Shown piece after piece: positions 1-8,012 of a stretch of DNA of 22,491 nt. This stretch comes from an uncultured Peptoniphilus sp. Its GTDB lineage: Bacteria; Bacillota; Clostridia; Tissierellales; Peptoniphilaceae. Where the stretch lies: contig NZ_CAMILN010000032.1 of NCBI RefSeq assembly GCF_946222045.1, positions 1-22,491 of the forward strand, written 5' to 3'. Numbering within the stretch: the stretch's first letter is position 1; every line of letters starts with the position of its first letter. A program made the position numbers and the translations under genes. The notes below the pieces were generated by a model. It was not told the origin of the DNA and searched no databases. It saw only the letters and a program-made list of their open reading frames with translations.

Positions 1-9
1 TATTTTCCT

Positions 10-48
10 ACCACCAGCATAGCTGGTGGTTTATTCATGCTAAAGCGT
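10..48 (+). repeat. Double hairpin at left edge, IS200/IS605-end-like
   Basis: A perfect 9-bp stem (accaccagc at 10-18 with gctggtggt at 22-30, loop ata) is followed by ttattc. A weaker stem comes next (37-41 with 44-48, containing one wobble pair). The arrangement matches the double hairpin at 22443-22486 in order, strand and stem sequence (ccacc-r-gc ... gc-y-ggtgg). The second hairpin here is degenerate. Paired GC-rich hairpins like these are found at the ends of IS200/IS605-type elements. A plus-strand terminator for a gene left of the window is an alternative. No transposase gene is visible. Confidence 0.5.
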
Positions 49-50
49 AC

Positions 51-80
51 AAAAAAAGTAGGCTCATCTCTAAGCCTACT
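51..80 (-). terminator. Rho-independent terminator of rpoB-rpoC
   Basis: An 8-bp perfect stem (57-64 with 73-80, 8-base loop) is followed on the minus strand by seven U residues (plus-strand A run 51-57). It begins 16 bases past the rpoC stop codon, so the rpoBC transcript should end here. The rpsL-rpsG-fusA genes that often follow rpoC in Firmicutes are therefore not in this transcript, at least not by simple readthrough. Confidence 0.88.
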
Positions 81-96
81 CTTAATTTATAATATT

Positions 97-3000
97 TTAT
101 TCTTCTTCAACTGCTTCAAGTTCAACTTTAACATCATCACTTGTGATAACTTGAGAGTCTTCTAGGATATTGTAATCTTCCTTTAGGCTTTCGTCGATTC
201 CAATTTGAACCTTGGAATTAATACGAGCGCCTGTACCTGCTGGTATAAGTTGTCCAATTATAATATTTTCCTTTAGACCTTCAAGTTTATCTTCCTTACC
301 CTTGATTGCTGCATCTGTAAGAACTCTTGTAGTTTCTTGGAAGGATGCTGCTGATAAGAAGGATTCTGTTGCAAGGGAAGCCTTTGTGATACCAAGTAAA
401 TTAATTTGACCAATTGCTGGTTCTTTACCTGCATCAATTGCTTCTTTATTTGCCTTTTTGTAGTCAACAACATCTACAAGAGAACCTGGAAGTAATTCCG
501 TATCTCCTGCATCTTCTATTTTGCACTTTGATAGCATTTGTCTAACAATGATTTCAATGTGCTTGTCGTTGATGTCTACCCCTTGAAGTCTATAAACTCT
601 TTGAACTTCTTTTACAATATATTCTTGTACACCCTTTTCGCCCTTAACACGTAGTAAGTCTTGTGGATATACAGAACCTTGTGTAAGTTCATCTCCTGCT
701 TCAACTTCATCGCCTGCTTTAACTTTTAGTCTTGAACCATAGACGATGTTGTAGGAGTCAACTGTTCCATCTTCAGCTGTAATAAGAACTTCTCTCTTCT
801 TGTTAGTCTCTTTTATGTCAACTACACCAGCACGTTCTGCAATTATTGCAAGACCCTTTGGCTTTCTTGCTTCGAAAAGTTCTTCAACTCTTGGAAGACC
901 TTGAGTGATATCGGCAGCTGCCGCTACACCACCAGTATGGAAAGTTCTCATTGTAAGTTGTGTACCCGGTTCACCAATTGATTGGGCAGCAATTACACCA
1001 ACTGCTTCTCCAATGCCAACGTGTGATCCTGTTGCAAGGTTTCTACCATAGCAGTGAGCACAAACGCCATTTTTACTCTTACAACCAAGGATTGATCTAA
1101 CCTTAACTTCCTCTATTCCTAGAGATTCAATTAAGGCTGCATCATCATCGGAGATTGTTTCGTTAGCTCCAACTATTAGTTCTCCAGTTTCTGGATTTAC
1201 AATATCTTCAAAGGAGTATCTTCCTTCGATTCTATCTGCAAGAGATTCTATTAGTTCTTTTCCATCCTTGAAGGCTTTAGCTACAAGATATTCATCTGTG
1301 CCACAGTCTTCTTCAGAAATGATTACTTGTTGTGAAACGTCTACTAGCCTTCTTGTCAAGTAACCAGAGTCGGCAGTTCTTAGGGCTGTATCGGCAAGAC
1401 CCTTTCTAGAACCGTGGGCTGACATGTAGAATTCAAGTACTGATAGACCTTCCCTAAAGTTTGAAGTGATTGGAACTTCTATTGTCCTACCTGAAGGTGA
1501 TGCCATAAGTCCACGCATACCTGCAAGTTGTCTGATTTGGTTCTTAGAACCTCTGGCTCCAGAGTCTGCCATGATGTAGATGTTATTTAGGGCATCAAAT
1601 CCGTCCATTACATCGTCAGTTAAGTCATCTGTGGCCTTGTTCCAAATTTCAATTACCTTTTCATATCTTTCTTCATCAGATATAAGACCTCTTCTAAAGG
1701 CTTTTTCGTACTTAGCTACTTCTTTTTCAGCTGCTGCTAAAATTTCTGGTTTTGACTCAGGAATCTGAACGTCACCCATTGAAATTGATACTGCTCCAAT
1801 AGTTGAGTAGTGATATCCTGTTGCCTTGATGTTGTCAAGAAGTTCAGCAGTTTTTATATTTCCATGTTTTTTGTAAGTTTTTTCAATTATTTTTCCAAGA
1901 AGTTTCTTGTCTACAACTTGGTCGATTTCAAGTGAATACTTGTCTTCATCCCTGTTAACAAATCCAAGGTCTTGTGGGATAAATTCGTTCATTAAAAATC
2001 TACCAACAGTTGATGATACAATTTTTCCTCTCTTGTCATTTTCATCTGCATATCTTCTTATAGATACCTTTGATTGAAGGTGTAAGAATCCTGATTCATA
2101 AGCGTGGAACATTTCATCATAGTTTCTGTAAATTGATCCGTCGCCCTTTAGCTTGTCTTCTCTCATAAGAGTTAGATAATATGAACCAAGAACCATATCT
2201 TGTGTAGGAGTAGTAATTGGCTTACCATCCTTTAGGGCCAAGATATTGTTAGTTGAAAGCATTAGTAGTCTTGCTTCAGCTTGTGCTTCAGTTGATAATG
2301 GTAAATGGACAGCCATTTGGTCACCATCAAAGTCGGCATTATATGCTGTACAAGAAAGTGGGTGAAGCTTAATAGCCTTACCTTCTACTAGGACAGGTTC
2401 AAAGGCTTGAATACCAAGTCTGTGAAGTGTCGGTGCACGGTTAAGAAGAACTGGATGGTCTTGGATAACTTCTTCAAGTACATCCCAAACTTCTTCCTTT
2501 CCTCTTTCAACCATTCTCTTTGCAGATTTAATGTTATAAGTTAGGCCACGAGAAACAAGTTCCTTCATTACGAAAGGCTTGAATAATTCAAGTGCCATAT
2601 TTTTCGGAAGTCCACATTGGTAGAATTTTAGCTCTGGTCCAACTACGATTACAGAACGACCAGAGTAGTCAACTCTCTTACCAAGTAAGTTTTGACGGAA
2701 ACGACCTTGCTTACCCTTTAACATTTCTGATAAAGATTTAAGTGGTCTATTTCCTGGTCCAGTAACAGGTCTTCCACGTCTACCGTTGTCAATAAGAGCA
2801 TCTACTGATTCTTGTAGCATTCTCTTTTCGTTTCTAACGATAATGTCTGGAGCATTGATGTCCATTAACTTCTTAAGTCTGTTGTTTCTATTTACAATTC
2901 TTCTATATAAGTCGTTTAAGTCACTTGTTGCAAATCTTCCACCATCAAGTTGGACCATTGGTCTTAAATCAGGTGGTATAACAGGGATTGCATCAAGGAT

Positions 3001-3684
3001 CATCCATTCAGGCTTGTTGTCTGATTGGATAAAGGCATCAATAACTTCAAGTCTTCTTGTTATTCTAATTTTCTTTTGTCCAGTTGCATCTTGGAGCTCT
3101 TCTGTAAGTTCGTCATTTTCCCTTTGAAGGTCAACTTTTTCTAGAAGGTCTCTAATAGCTTCTGCACCCATCTTTGCAGTGAACTTGTCACCATATTCTC
3201 TCTTGAATTCTCTATATTCAATTTCTGATAATAGTTGTTTTTCATATAGAGTTGTTTCGCCTGGTTCAACATAAGTTACTACATAAGATGCAAAGTAAAG
3301 TACCTTTTCAAGGGCCCTAGGGCTCATATCTAAGACAAGACCCATTCTTGAAGGGATACCCTTGAAGTACCATATATGTGATACTGGAGCAGCAAGTTCA
3401 ATATGACCCATTCTTTCACGACGAACCTTAGCCTTTGTGACTTCAACGCCACATTTTTCGCAGACTACTCCCTTGTATCTTACTCTTTTATATTTTCCAC
3501 AGGAACATTCCCAGTCCTTAGTAGGTCCAAATATTTTTTCACAAAATAGACCTTCTTTTTCAGGCTTTAATGTCCTGTAATTTATAGTTTCCGGTTTTTT
3601 AACTTCTCCGTAAGACCAAGATCTGATCTTTTGAGGTGAAGCTAGTCCAATTTTTATTGAATGGAATAATTCATGTTCGCTCAA
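97..3684 (-). CDS. rpoC: DNA-directed RNA polymerase subunit beta'
   Basis: Largest subunit of RNA polymerase; it holds the catalytic magnesium and the DNA clamp. The 1195 residues are close to the usual Firmicutes length. The N-terminal zinc finger (Cys60, Cys62, Cys75, Cys78) is intact. The active-site loop NADFDGDQM is at residues 449-457, with Asp451, Asp453 and Asp455 as magnesium ligands. The second zinc site is Cys794, Cys868, Cys875 and Cys878, followed by the conserved trigger-loop region around AAQSIGEPGTQLTMRTFHTG. No truncation is seen. The start is TTG: no in-frame ATG occurs before residue 92, and AGGAG lies 9 bases upstream of the TTG. That Shine-Dalgarno is in a small hairpin (3683-3699). 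The gene lies 36 bases after rpoB and is surely cotranscribed with it. Confidence 0.98.
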   Translation of the reverse strand: MSEHELFHSIKIGLASPQKIRSWSYGEVKKPETINYRTLKPEKEGLFCEKIFGPTKDWECSCGKYKRVRYKGVVCEKCGVEVTKAKVRRERMGHIELAAPVSHIWYFKGIPSRMGLVLDMSPRALEKVLYFASYVVTYVEPGETTLYEKQLLSEIEYREFKREYGDKFTAKMGAEAIRDLLEKVDLQRENDELTEELQDATGQKKIRITRRLEVIDAFIQSDNKPEWMILDAIPVIPPDLRPMVQLDGGRFATSDLNDLYRRIVNRNNRLKKLMDINAPDIIVRNEKRMLQESVDALIDNGRRGRPVTGPGNRPLKSLSEMLKGKQGRFRQNLLGKRVDYSGRSVIVVGPELKFYQCGLPKNMALELFKPFVMKELVSRGLTYNIKSAKRMVERGKEEVWDVLEEVIQDHPVLLNRAPTLHRLGIQAFEPVLVEGKAIKLHPLSCTAYNADFDGDQMAVHLPLSTEAQAEARLLMLSTNNILALKDGKPITTPTQDMVLGSYYLTLMREDKLKGDGSIYRNYDEMFHAYESGFLHLQSKVSIRRYADENDKRGKIVSSTVGRFLMNEFIPQDLGFVNRDEDKYSLEIDQVVDKKLLGKIIEKTYKKHGNIKTAELLDNIKATGYHYSTIGAVSISMGDVQIPESKPEILAAAEKEVAKYEKAFRRGLISDEERYEKVIEIWNKATDDLTDDVMDGFDALNNIYIMADSGARGSKNQIRQLAGMRGLMASPSGRTIEVPITSNFREGLSVLEFYMSAHGSRKGLADTALRTADSGYLTRRLVDVSQQVIISEEDCGTDEYLVAKAFKDGKELIESLADRIEGRYSFEDIVNPETGELIVGANETISDDDAALIESLGIEEVKVRSILGCKSKNGVCAHCYGRNLATGSHVGIGEAVGVIAAQSIGEPGTQLTMRTFHTGGVAAAADITQGLPRVEELFEARKPKGLAIIAERAGVVDIKETNKKREVLITAEDGTVDSYNIVYGSRLKVKAGDEVEAGDELTQGSVYPQDLLRVKGEKGVQEYIVKEVQRVYRLQGVDINDKHIEIIVRQMLSKCKIEDAGDTELLPGSLVDVVDYKKANKEAIDAGKEPAIGQINLLGITKASLATESFLSAASFQETTRVLTDAAIKGKEDKLEGLKENIIIGQLIPAGTGARINSKVQIGIDESLKEDYNILEDSQVITSDDVKVELEAVEEE

Positions 3685-3699
3685 GGAGCACTTCTCCTT
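3683..3699 (-). promoter_or_regulatory. Hairpin sequestering the rpoC ribosome-binding site
   Basis: On the minus strand, AAGGAG (the Shine-Dalgarno of rpoC) can pair with CTCCTT across a 5-base loop. The last two bases of CTCCTT are the first two of the TTG start codon. Folding would hide both the ribosome-binding site and the start. The stem is only 6 bp, so a ribosome finishing rpoB 36 bases upstream, or the initiating ribosome itself, could open it. This suggests coupling of rpoC translation to rpoB, but chance is possible because any CTCC near a Shine-Dalgarno makes such a stem. Confidence 0.45.
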
Positions 3700-3720
3700 T
3701 CATATTAATTAAAACAATAA

Positions 3721-6700
3721 TTAATCTTCAGATTCATCGGATTCATCGTCGTCTTCATACTCGCCGTCTTCATCTTCGTAGATGTGACTTTTTTCAAAAG
3801 ACTCAACTTCATCATTTGAAATTGTTCTGATTCCAATATTTGCAGTTCCAGTTTGTTCGATAAGTTCCTTTAATTCATCTTCATCTGATTTTGTATTCTT
3901 ATCATCGATGTTATCAATATTTGTTAGTTCATCTTCGTCAACTTCAAGGTCAACTTCATTGCCCTTTTCATCAAGAACTTGAATTTCAAGAGCTAACGCT
4001 TGAAGTTCTTTTATTAGAACCTTAAAGGATTCAGGAACTCCTGGTTGTGGAATGTTTTCGCCCTTAACAATAGCTTCATAAGTCTTAACACGACCAACAA
4101 TATCGTCAGACTTAACTGTAAGCATTTCTTGTAGGGTATGGCTGGCACCATAGGCTTCAAGCGCCCAAACTTCCATCTCTCCAAATCTTTGTCCACCGAA
4201 TTGTGCCTTACCTCCAAGAGGTTGTTGTGTAACAAGTGAGTAAGGTCCAGTAGAACGAGCGTGGATCTTTTCATCAACTAAGTGGTGAAGTTTTAACATA
4301 TACATGTAACCAACAGTTACAGGGTGGTCAAATTCTTCTCCAGTTCTACCATCTCTTAGTTGAATTTTTCCATCTCTAGAATATCCAGCTTCTTCAAGTG
4401 TATCGAAAATGTCATTTTCATTGGCACCGTCAAATACTGGTGTTGCAACGTGCCATCCAAGTTTTTTGGCAGCAAGTCCCAAGTGAACTTCAAGTACTTG
4501 TCCAAGGTTCATACGAGATGGAACCCCTAGTGGATTAAGAACAATTTGGATTGGTGTACCGTCTGGCATGTAAGGCATGTCTTCCTTAGGCATAACCCTA
4601 GAGATAACACCCTTGTTACCGTGACGACCACACATCTTGTCCCCTACTTGAATCTTTCTCTTTGTAGCAACAAAGACTCTTACCATTTCGTTGACACCTG
4701 GTTGGAGTTCGTCTCCTTCAGACCTGTTAAATGTCTTAACTTCAACAACAATTCCATGTTCACCGTGAGGAAGTCTAAGGGAAGTATCTCTTACTTCTCT
4801 TGCCTTTTCGCCAAAGATTGAACGAAGAAGTCTTTCTTCTGCAGAAAGTTCAGTTTCTCCCTTTGGAGTTACCTTACCAACTAGGATGTCTCCTGGTTTT
4901 ACTTCTGCACCAACTCTTATAATACCTCTGTCGTCAAGGTCTTTTAACATGTCTTCCCCAACATTAGGTATATCTCTTGTAATTTCTTCAGGTCCAAGTT
5001 TTGTATCTCTTGCTTCTGATTCATATTCTTCAATGTGAAGTGAAGTTAATACATCATCAATAACAAGCTCTTGACTTACAAGCATGGCATCTTCGTAGTT
5101 ATATCCTTCCCAGTTCATAAAGGCTATAAGGATATTTTTACCAAGAGCCATTTCTCCTTGGTCAGTTGATGGACCATCAGCAATGATTTCTCCTGCTTCT
5201 ACAAGGTCCCCTTCATTAACAATAGGCCTTTGATTAATTGTAGTTCCTTGGTTACCACCCATAAACTTGTGGAGTTTATAGGAGTCAATACCCTTGTCAG
5301 ATTCTCTTTCCACTTCAATGTGAACAGAGTCAGCTTTTTTGATTTTACCCTTGTTCTTAGCAACAATTACAACACCTGAGTCCTTTGCTGCCCTGTATTC
5401 AATACCAGTTCCAACAACAGGAGCCTCAGTCTTTAATAGTGGTACTGCTTGACGCTGCATGTTGGCACCCATTAGGGCTCTGTTGGCGTCGTCGTTTTCC
5501 AAGAAAGGAATCATGGATGTACCTACAGCAACAATTTGTTGTGGAGAAACGTCCATGTAGTTTACGTCTTTTATGTCGAAAATATCGGCATTACCGCCAT
5601 GACCTCTGGCAGCAATCCTATCTTCAACGAATTTATTATTTTCATCAAGTCTTTCGTCAGCTTGAGCAATGATTTGTTCGTACTCAACATCGGCAGTTAG
5701 ATAATCTATTTGATCAGTTACAACCCCGTCAACAACCTTCCTATATGGAGTTTCAATAAAACCATAGTCGTTGATTCTTGCGTAAGTTGTAAGGGATGTG
5801 ATAAGTCCAATGTTTGGACCTTCTGGTGTCTCAATAGGACACATTCTTCCGTAATGTGAGTTATGGACGTCACGCACTTCAAATCCAGCCCTATCTCTAC
5901 TCAACCCACCAGGTCCTAGTGCAGATAACCTTCTTTTGTGAGTTAATTCTGATAGAGGATTATTTTGGTCCATAAATTGTGAAAGTTGGGAAGAACCGAA
6001 AAATTCTTTTATCGCAGCTGTCACAGGTCTAATATTTATCAGTGATTGTGGAGTTGTTGCATCAACATCTTGTACAGTCATCCTTTCGCGGATAACTCTT
6101 TCCATTCTTGAAATACCAATCCTAAATTGGTTTTGAAGAAGTTCTCCAACAGACCTAATTCTTCTGTTTCCAAGGTGGTCGATGTCGTCAACAAATCCAA
6201 CGTTATTCATAAGTCCAAATTCATAATTTATACCAGCGATAATATCGTCGATTAAAATATTTTTTGGAGATAGTTCTCTATGAGCCTTTACAAGCTCTTC
6301 CTTAAACTTTTCTGTGTCTTCAGAATATTCTTCATAAAGTTCGTCGAAAAGTGGTCTATAAACTTTTTCTTTAAAGCCAAGTTCTTCCATGTCAAAGTCT
6401 AATTCATAGGCATCAACAAAGGAGAAGTTGTTTCCAATTACTATTGTGTTTTCACTTGCGTGTTCATAGTTTTCATCAGTCTTAATTAGGACTTGGTTAA
6501 CACCAGCTGCTTCAATCTTTTCAGCCTTCGCCCTATTTAATAGTTCGCCAGCTTCTGCCAAGATTTCCCCAGTCATTGGGTCAACTATGTCTTCAGCAGG
6601 AATATTGCCTTCAAGTCTTGCAGAAATGCCAAGCTTCTTGTTGAACTTATATCTACCAACTTTTGCAAGGTCATATCTCCTGTCATCGAAGAACATATTC

Positions 6701-7464
6701 TCAAATAGTGATTGAGCTGAGTCAATAGTAGGTGGTTCACCTGGTCTTAATTTTTTATAAATTTCAAGTAAAGCTTCGTTCTTGTTAGTTGTAGTATCTT
6801 TTTCAAGAGTCTTTAATACAGCTTCACTTTCTCCAATTACGTCCATTATCTCTTGGTTAGATTCAATACCAATAGCTCTTAATAAGACAGTAATAGGAAT
6901 TTTTCTTGTCCTATCAATTCTTACATTGATAACGCCTTGAGCATCAGTTTCAAATTCAAGCCAAGCTCCCCTATTTGGTATAAGTGTTGCCGAATAGATT
7001 TTCTTACCTGTCTTGTCTCTTTCTTCCTTATAATATGCTCCAGGACTTCTTACAAGTTGTGAAACAACTACACGTTCTGCCCCATTTATTACAAATGTGC
7101 CAGTTGGTGTCATAAGTGGAAGGTCGCCCATAAAGACTTCCTGTTCCTTTACTTCGCCAGTTTCACTATTGATAAGTCTTACTTTTGCCTTTAATGGCGC
7201 AGAGTAATTTGTGTCTCTCTGTTTAGATTCGTCTATATCATATTTTATTTCATCAGATAAATGATAGTCCACAAATTCTAAAATTAAATTTCCAGAGTAA
7301 TCCTCAATAGGAGATACGTCATCAAAAACTTCTTTCAACCCTTCTTCAATCAACCATTTGTATGAAGAAGTCTGCACGTCAAGAAGATTTGGAAGTGACA
7401 TAACCTCATCTACACGAGAAAAACTCATTCTCTCACGTTTCCCATATTTAACAGGATGTACCAT
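3721..7464 (-). CDS. rpoB: DNA-directed RNA polymerase subunit beta
   Basis: Second-largest RNA polymerase subunit, forming the other side of the active-site cleft and the rifampicin pocket. The rifampicin cluster (GSSQLSQFMDQNNPLS onward) is wild type, with Asp499, His509 and Ser514 equal to E. coli 516, 526 and 531. The C-terminal core motif GGKAQFGGQRFGEMEVWALE is present. The product is 1247 residues from the ATG at 7464. A GTG four codons upstream (7476) is in frame, but AGGGTGA lies 8 bases before the ATG and the protein then starts MVHPVKYGKRER, so I prefer the ATG. The last 83 residues or so (1165-1247) are a low-complexity acidic tail; 14 of the final 20 residues are Asp or Glu. Promoter at 7548-7576. 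Confidence 0.98.
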   Translation of the reverse strand: MVHPVKYGKRERMSFSRVDEVMSLPNLLDVQTSSYKWLIEEGLKEVFDDVSPIEDYSGNLILEFVDYHLSDEIKYDIDESKQRDTNYSAPLKAKVRLINSETGEVKEQEVFMGDLPLMTPTGTFVINGAERVVVSQLVRSPGAYYKEERDKTGKKIYSATLIPNRGAWLEFETDAQGVINVRIDRTRKIPITVLLRAIGIESNQEIMDVIGESEAVLKTLEKDTTTNKNEALLEIYKKLRPGEPPTIDSAQSLFENMFFDDRRYDLAKVGRYKFNKKLGISARLEGNIPAEDIVDPMTGEILAEAGELLNRAKAEKIEAAGVNQVLIKTDENYEHASENTIVIGNNFSFVDAYELDFDMEELGFKEKVYRPLFDELYEEYSEDTEKFKEELVKAHRELSPKNILIDDIIAGINYEFGLMNNVGFVDDIDHLGNRRIRSVGELLQNQFRIGISRMERVIRERMTVQDVDATTPQSLINIRPVTAAIKEFFGSSQLSQFMDQNNPLSELTHKRRLSALGPGGLSRDRAGFEVRDVHNSHYGRMCPIETPEGPNIGLITSLTTYARINDYGFIETPYRKVVDGVVTDQIDYLTADVEYEQIIAQADERLDENNKFVEDRIAARGHGGNADIFDIKDVNYMDVSPQQIVAVGTSMIPFLENDDANRALMGANMQRQAVPLLKTEAPVVGTGIEYRAAKDSGVVIVAKNKGKIKKADSVHIEVERESDKGIDSYKLHKFMGGNQGTTINQRPIVNEGDLVEAGEIIADGPSTDQGEMALGKNILIAFMNWEGYNYEDAMLVSQELVIDDVLTSLHIEEYESEARDTKLGPEEITRDIPNVGEDMLKDLDDRGIIRVGAEVKPGDILVGKVTPKGETELSAEERLLRSIFGEKAREVRDTSLRLPHGEHGIVVEVKTFNRSEGDELQPGVNEMVRVFVATKRKIQVGDKMCGRHGNKGVISRVMPKEDMPYMPDGTPIQIVLNPLGVPSRMNLGQVLEVHLGLAAKKLGWHVATPVFDGANENDIFDTLEEAGYSRDGKIQLRDGRTGEEFDHPVTVGYMYMLKLHHLVDEKIHARSTGPYSLVTQQPLGGKAQFGGQRFGEMEVWALEAYGASHTLQEMLTVKSDDIVGRVKTYEAIVKGENIPQPGVPESFKVLIKELQALALEIQVLDEKGNEVDLEVDEDELTNIDNIDDKNTKSDEDELKELIEQTGTANIGIRTISNDEVESFEKSHIYEDEDGEYEDDDESDESED

Positions 7465-7501
7465 TAATTTTCTCACCCTAGCCTTTCAAATGAGTGTATC
7501 C

Positions 7502-7529
7502 AATTAGAGTACAAATCACCACTCTAATT
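7502..7529 (-). promoter_or_regulatory. Leader hairpin in the rpoB 5' UTR
   Basis: A perfect 9-bp AT-rich stem (aattagagt at 7502-7510 with actctaatt at 7521-7529) has a 10-base loop. It sits between the predicted transcription start (about 7541) and the rpoB start codon. No U run follows it on the minus strand, so it is not an ordinary terminator. It may stabilise the 5' end or be a control site. No known leader family is recognised. Confidence 0.45.
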
Positions 7530-7547
7530 ATTATTATGCAAATAGGT

Positions 7548-7576
7548 ATTTTATCATTATTGCTGACACTTTGCAA
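7548..7576 (-). promoter_or_regulatory. rpoBC promoter
   Basis: On the minus strand, TTGCAA (7571-7576) and TAAAAT (7548-7553) are separated by exactly 17 bases, with TG one base before the -10 box (extended -10). It is a good sigma-A type promoter lying between the terminator of the upstream gene and rpoB. It predicts a start near 7541 and a leader of about 77 bases. Confidence 0.72.
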
Positions 7577-7587
7577 GGTATTTAAAT

Positions 7588-7614
7588 AAAAAAATCCTGC
7601 CAAAAGGCAGAATT
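7588..7614 (-). terminator. Terminator between the dsrE-like gene and rpoB
   Basis: A 9-bp stem with one G-U pair (7593-7601 with 7606-7614, loop aaaa) is followed on the minus strand by seven U residues. It starts 4 bases past the stop codon of the upstream gene and separates that gene from rpoBC. Confidence 0.88.
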
Positions 7615-7618
7615 CTTT

Positions 7619-7942
7619 TTAAAGTCTAATATAAGCGTAACCTTCGTTTTGAAGTCTTACGATTTTTGTTATAACTAAGTCTTCGATTTTGATTTCTGAA
7701 GGAATTAGTTCTTCTTTAAGTCTATTTTCTTCTAATGCTTTCTTTCCTATTGTAATATTAACCTTTGGATTTCCAAGAATACCTTGGAAGTCAACTCCTG
7801 AGTATCTGTTAAATAATGCAGCTGCTTTTGACATTGCAATTATTTCTACTTGGATGTCCTCAAAGTTGTCTAGTAAGTCTCTTACGTTTGATATTACAGA
7901 AGACCACTTGTCTTGTTCTACTACGTGAAAAATTACCTTCAT
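7619..7942 (-). CDS. DsrE/DsrF-like small protein
   Basis: A 107-residue soluble protein. The start MKVIFHVVEQDKW, the alternating beta/alpha pattern and the stretch VEIIAMSKAAALFN resemble the DsrE/DsrF/YchN-like fold, in which members bind or relay sulfur or act as small oligomeric proteins of unknown role. No cysteine is present, so sulfur transfer by a catalytic Cys, as in DsrE or TusD, is not possible here. The function is unknown. GGAG lies about 9 bases before the ATG. The gene is 70 bases after murJ with no convincing terminator between, so it may be read from the murJ promoter. A strong terminator follows it. Confidence 0.7.
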   Translation of the reverse strand: MKVIFHVVEQDKWSSVISNVRDLLDNFEDIQVEIIAMSKAAALFNRYSGVDFQGILGNPKVNITIGKKALEENRLKEELIPSEIKIEDLVITKIVRLQNEGYAYIRL

Positions 7943-8012
7943 TATGTATCACTCCTTATTAGATAATATTTTACACTAATAAAGAGAAAAAGGAAAGCTT
8001 CTCAACAAATTT

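Noticed and set aside
2786..3127. Plus-strand open frame of 113 codons inside rpoC
   Set aside because: It lies wholly within rpoC on the opposite strand, with no promoter or ribosome-binding site; the composition mirrors rpoC codons.
7984..8003. Possible terminator between murJ and the DsrE-like gene (gagaa ... ttctc)
   Set aside because: The stem is only 5 bp with a 10-base loop and no adjacent U run after the stem; too weak to call.
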